Source of the DNA: Candidatus Hydrogenedentota bacterium
GTDB taxonomy: Bacteria > Hydrogenedentota > Hydrogenedentia > Hydrogenedentales > SLHB01
Reading direction: 5' to 3'
Length of the DNA: 7,095 nt
Assembly (NCBI GenBank): GCA_022706165.1
Contig: JAKJDA010000153.1
Span: 1-7,095 of the forward strand
Shown here: positions 5,722 to 7,095 of the stretch, piece by piece
Numbering within the stretch: the stretch's first letter is position 1
How the letters are laid out: each line of letters begins with the position of its first letter
Notes under the pieces: generated by a model
Seen by the model: the letters and a program-made list of their open reading frames with translations, nothing else
Told to the model about the DNA's origin: nothing
Databases searched by the model: none
Translations under genes and position numbers: made by a program

Positions 5722-6435
5722 TCACCTGCCCAACAGAACGTGCGTCGCCCAAAAACGAGCCAACGCCGCAAACGTGCGAAAAAGACGGGGAAAATTGAAA
5801 AACTGAGACTTGCCATGCGCCCGCTGAAAATGATGCACCGGCGCCTCCACAAAACGCCAGCCCGCCCGCCGAAATTTGTACATCATCTCAACGCAAATCA
5901 TGCCCGTGTCGCTGACCAGATCGATCCGCTCAAGCGCCGCCCGCCGAATCAAACGAAAATCACAATCGGTGTCCCGAACGCCAAGACCAAACGCGATCTT
6001 GACAACATAATGATACAAACGCCCAATCACGATCCGATGAAGCGGATCATGACGCACAATCTTGTACCCCTGCACAATGTCGACATCGGGCCCGGCCCTC
6101 TCCAACAACGCCTCAAGCTCACGCACATCGTACTGCGCATCGCCGTCCGTATAGAAAATCCACTCCCGCGTGGCCGCCGCAAACCCGCTGCGCAACGCGC
6201 CCCCATACCCCCGATTGACGGCATGACGAACAATCCGCACCCCCGGAAACCGCGCCCCAATCTCCGCCAAAACCGCCTCGTTTTGAGGACCCCGGCTCCC
6301 ATCGTCGACAATCGAGAGATCATAATCCAGCCCCAACCGCTCCGCCGTCCGCACCGCGAGCAACACCATGCTCCCCATCGTGCCCCAATCGTTGTAATAA
6401 GGAAAAAAAATCGAAACAGACGGCCTCTCGCTCAT
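5722..6435 (-). CDS. Family 2 glycosyltransferase, polyprenyl-phosphate sugar synthase-like
   Basis: This 237-residue GT-A enzyme should move a sugar from a nucleotide sugar to a lipid-phosphate or glycan acceptor at the cytoplasmic face of the membrane. Motifs are IVDDGS (42-47), NRGYGGALRSG (74-84), the metal-binding DGD in YTDGDAQYD (95-103), DTDCDFRL (155-162) and VEMMYKFRRAGWRFVEAPV (182-200), the arrangement seen in dolichyl/undecaprenyl-phosphate mannose or glucose synthases and related polysaccharide enzymes. It has no transmembrane tail, unlike ArnC/GtrB-type members, so the acceptor is open. Start: a GTG at 6441 is possible, but AAGGGGG (6445-6451) is only three bases from it and nine bases from the ATG at 6435, so the ATG is preferred. 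It follows the epimerase gene after about 40 bases on the same strand and is probably cotranscribed. Codons are richer in G/T at the third position than in the genes to the left; glycine is most often GGG. Confidence 0.9.
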   Translation of the reverse strand: MSERPSVSIFFPYYNDWGTMGSMVLLAVRTAERLGLDYDLSIVDDGSRGPQNEAVLAEIGARFPGVRIVRHAVNRGYGGALRSGFAAATREWIFYTDGDAQYDVRELEALLERAGPDVDIVQGYKIVRHDPLHRIVIGRLYHYVVKIAFGLGVRDTDCDFRLIRRAALERIDLVSDTGMICVEMMYKFRRAGWRFVEAPVHHFQRAHGKSQFFNFPRLFRTFAALARFWATHVLLGR

Positions 6436-6444
6436 CGCCACCGG

Positions 6445-6451
6445 CCCCCTT
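6445..6451 (-). promoter_or_regulatory. Ribosome binding site of the glycosyltransferase
   Basis: The minus strand reads AAGGGGG, nine bases before the ATG at 6435 but only three before the alternative GTG at 6441. The spacing is what favours the shorter, 237-residue product. Confidence 0.55.
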
Positions 6452-6477
6452 CAAACATTCCATCGCAAACGCGCGAA

Positions 6478-7095
6478 CTATTTCAGATACACATCCAAAC
6501 GCGACTCAAAAAATTGCCGCGTTCGCAAAAGCCCCTCGCCAATCAACGTCCGGGGCTTCCACCCAAGACGCTCCCGGATGCGCGCATTCGAGATCGACAC
6601 ATCGCCCACGTCGAGCCGAACCCAGTCGCTCGACCATGGAACATGCTCGATCGACCCCCTCCCAAAAACCTCCGCGACCATCCCCGCAAACTCCACGATC
6701 GAATGCTCCGCATCGCCCGCGGCAAACAACACATCGCCCCACGCCGCGGGACACGTCGCCGCCGCCACAAGCGCATCCACGCAATCATCCACATACAACA
6801 CGTTGCGGCGCTGCGCCCCATCGCCAAACACCGTAAGAGGCCGATCCTGCAACGCAAGACCGATAAAATGATTCAACACGCCCGACTGACTGCTCTTGAT
6901 GTTCGCGCGCGGCCCAAATACATTCGCCAAACGAACCACGCACGTCTTCAACCCATGAACGCGATGATATACAAGATGATACTTCTCCGCCGCGCTCTTG
7001 TTCGCCGAATATATGTCCAACGGAAACTCGGAATGACCCTCATCTATCGGATTGCGCACCATGCGCCCGCACTGCGTGCTCGTGCCCACATACAC
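6478..7095 (-). CDS. NAD-dependent epimerase/dehydratase of sugar nucleotides (partial, N-terminus beyond the window)
   Basis: The visible 205 residues are the C-terminal two thirds of an extended short-chain dehydrogenase of the type that epimerises or dehydrates UDP-, GDP- or dTDP-sugars in the cytoplasm. The catalytic YxxxK is in [11 protein letters not shown] (Tyr29 and Lys33 counted from the window edge), with the usual Ser/Thr in GTSTQCG just before. Then come [10 protein letters not shown], a substrate-pocket loop with [20 protein letters not shown], and the C-terminal GWKP typical of UDP-glucose 4-epimerase-like proteins. The NAD-binding GxxGxxG region lies outside the window, so cofactor and exact substrate cannot be judged. 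It precedes the glycosyltransferase on the same strand with a ~40-base gap, which suggests an operon supplying a sugar nucleotide for surface glycan synthesis. Its codons share the G/T-ending bias of that gene. Confidence 0.92.
   Translation of the reverse strand: MYVGTSTQCGRMVRNPIDEGHSEFPLDIYSANKSAAEKYHLVYHRVHGLKTCVVRLANVFGPRANIKSSQSGVLNHFIGLALQDRPLTVFGDGAQRRNVLYVDDCVDALVAAATCPAAWGDVLFAAGDAEHSIVEFAGMVAEVFGRGSIEHVPWSSDWVRLDVGDVSISNARIRERLGWKPRTLIGEGLLRTRQFFESRLDVYLK

Overview
The window is about 7.1 kb of GC-rich, gene-dense bacterial chromosome without rRNA, tRNA, CRISPR array or insertion sequence. It carries seven substantial coding regions: an ABC-transporter ATPase, a Gfo/Idh/MocA oxidoreductase, a probable PPi-type phosphofructokinase, an exported MsrB-MsrA fusion, an unrecognised 181-residue protein, a family-2 glycosyltransferase and the C-terminal part of a sugar-nucleotide epimerase/dehydratase. 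The ten final codons of an upstream gene may lie at the left edge. The exported Msr and the polysaccharide-type genes suggest a Gram-negative-like organism. Gfo/Idh/MocA proteins and a phosphofructokinase with GGND and PKTIDND motifs fit environmental lineages such as Hydrogenedentota or the Planctomycetota/Lentisphaerota group, but no single gene fixes the taxon, so this is inference.

Layout: the ABC ATPase (27-974, +) runs into the oxidoreductase (988-2100, -) tail to tail with only 13 bases between them. A 431-base spacer follows, holding a good sigma70-like promoter for the oxidoreductase and a textbook intrinsic terminator for the phosphofructokinase (2532-3749, -). The phosphofructokinase and the methionine sulfoxide reductase (4078-4995, +) diverge from a 328-base control region that has a consensus -10 box and an 8-bp inverted repeat. 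Next come an orphan ORF (5089-5634, +), a perfect 16-bp-arm GC-rich palindrome (5657-5690), and a minus-strand pair, epimerase then glycosyltransferase, that enters from the right edge and is probably one operon of surface polysaccharide or glycolipid synthesis.

The genes do not form one pathway. The left two thirds look like housekeeping or accessory metabolism: glycolysis with PPi, sugar or polyol oxidation, repair of oxidised envelope proteins, and transport. The right end is a polysaccharide locus whose codon choice shifts to G/T-ending codons, with frequent GGG, GCG and TTG. That compositional change falls at the palindrome and is the clearest large-scale signal. I found no convincing new multi-gene system. 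The best leads are the unrecognised ORF at 5089-5634, the palindrome beside it, the exported B-then-A Msr fusion, and the pfp/msrBA divergent control region.
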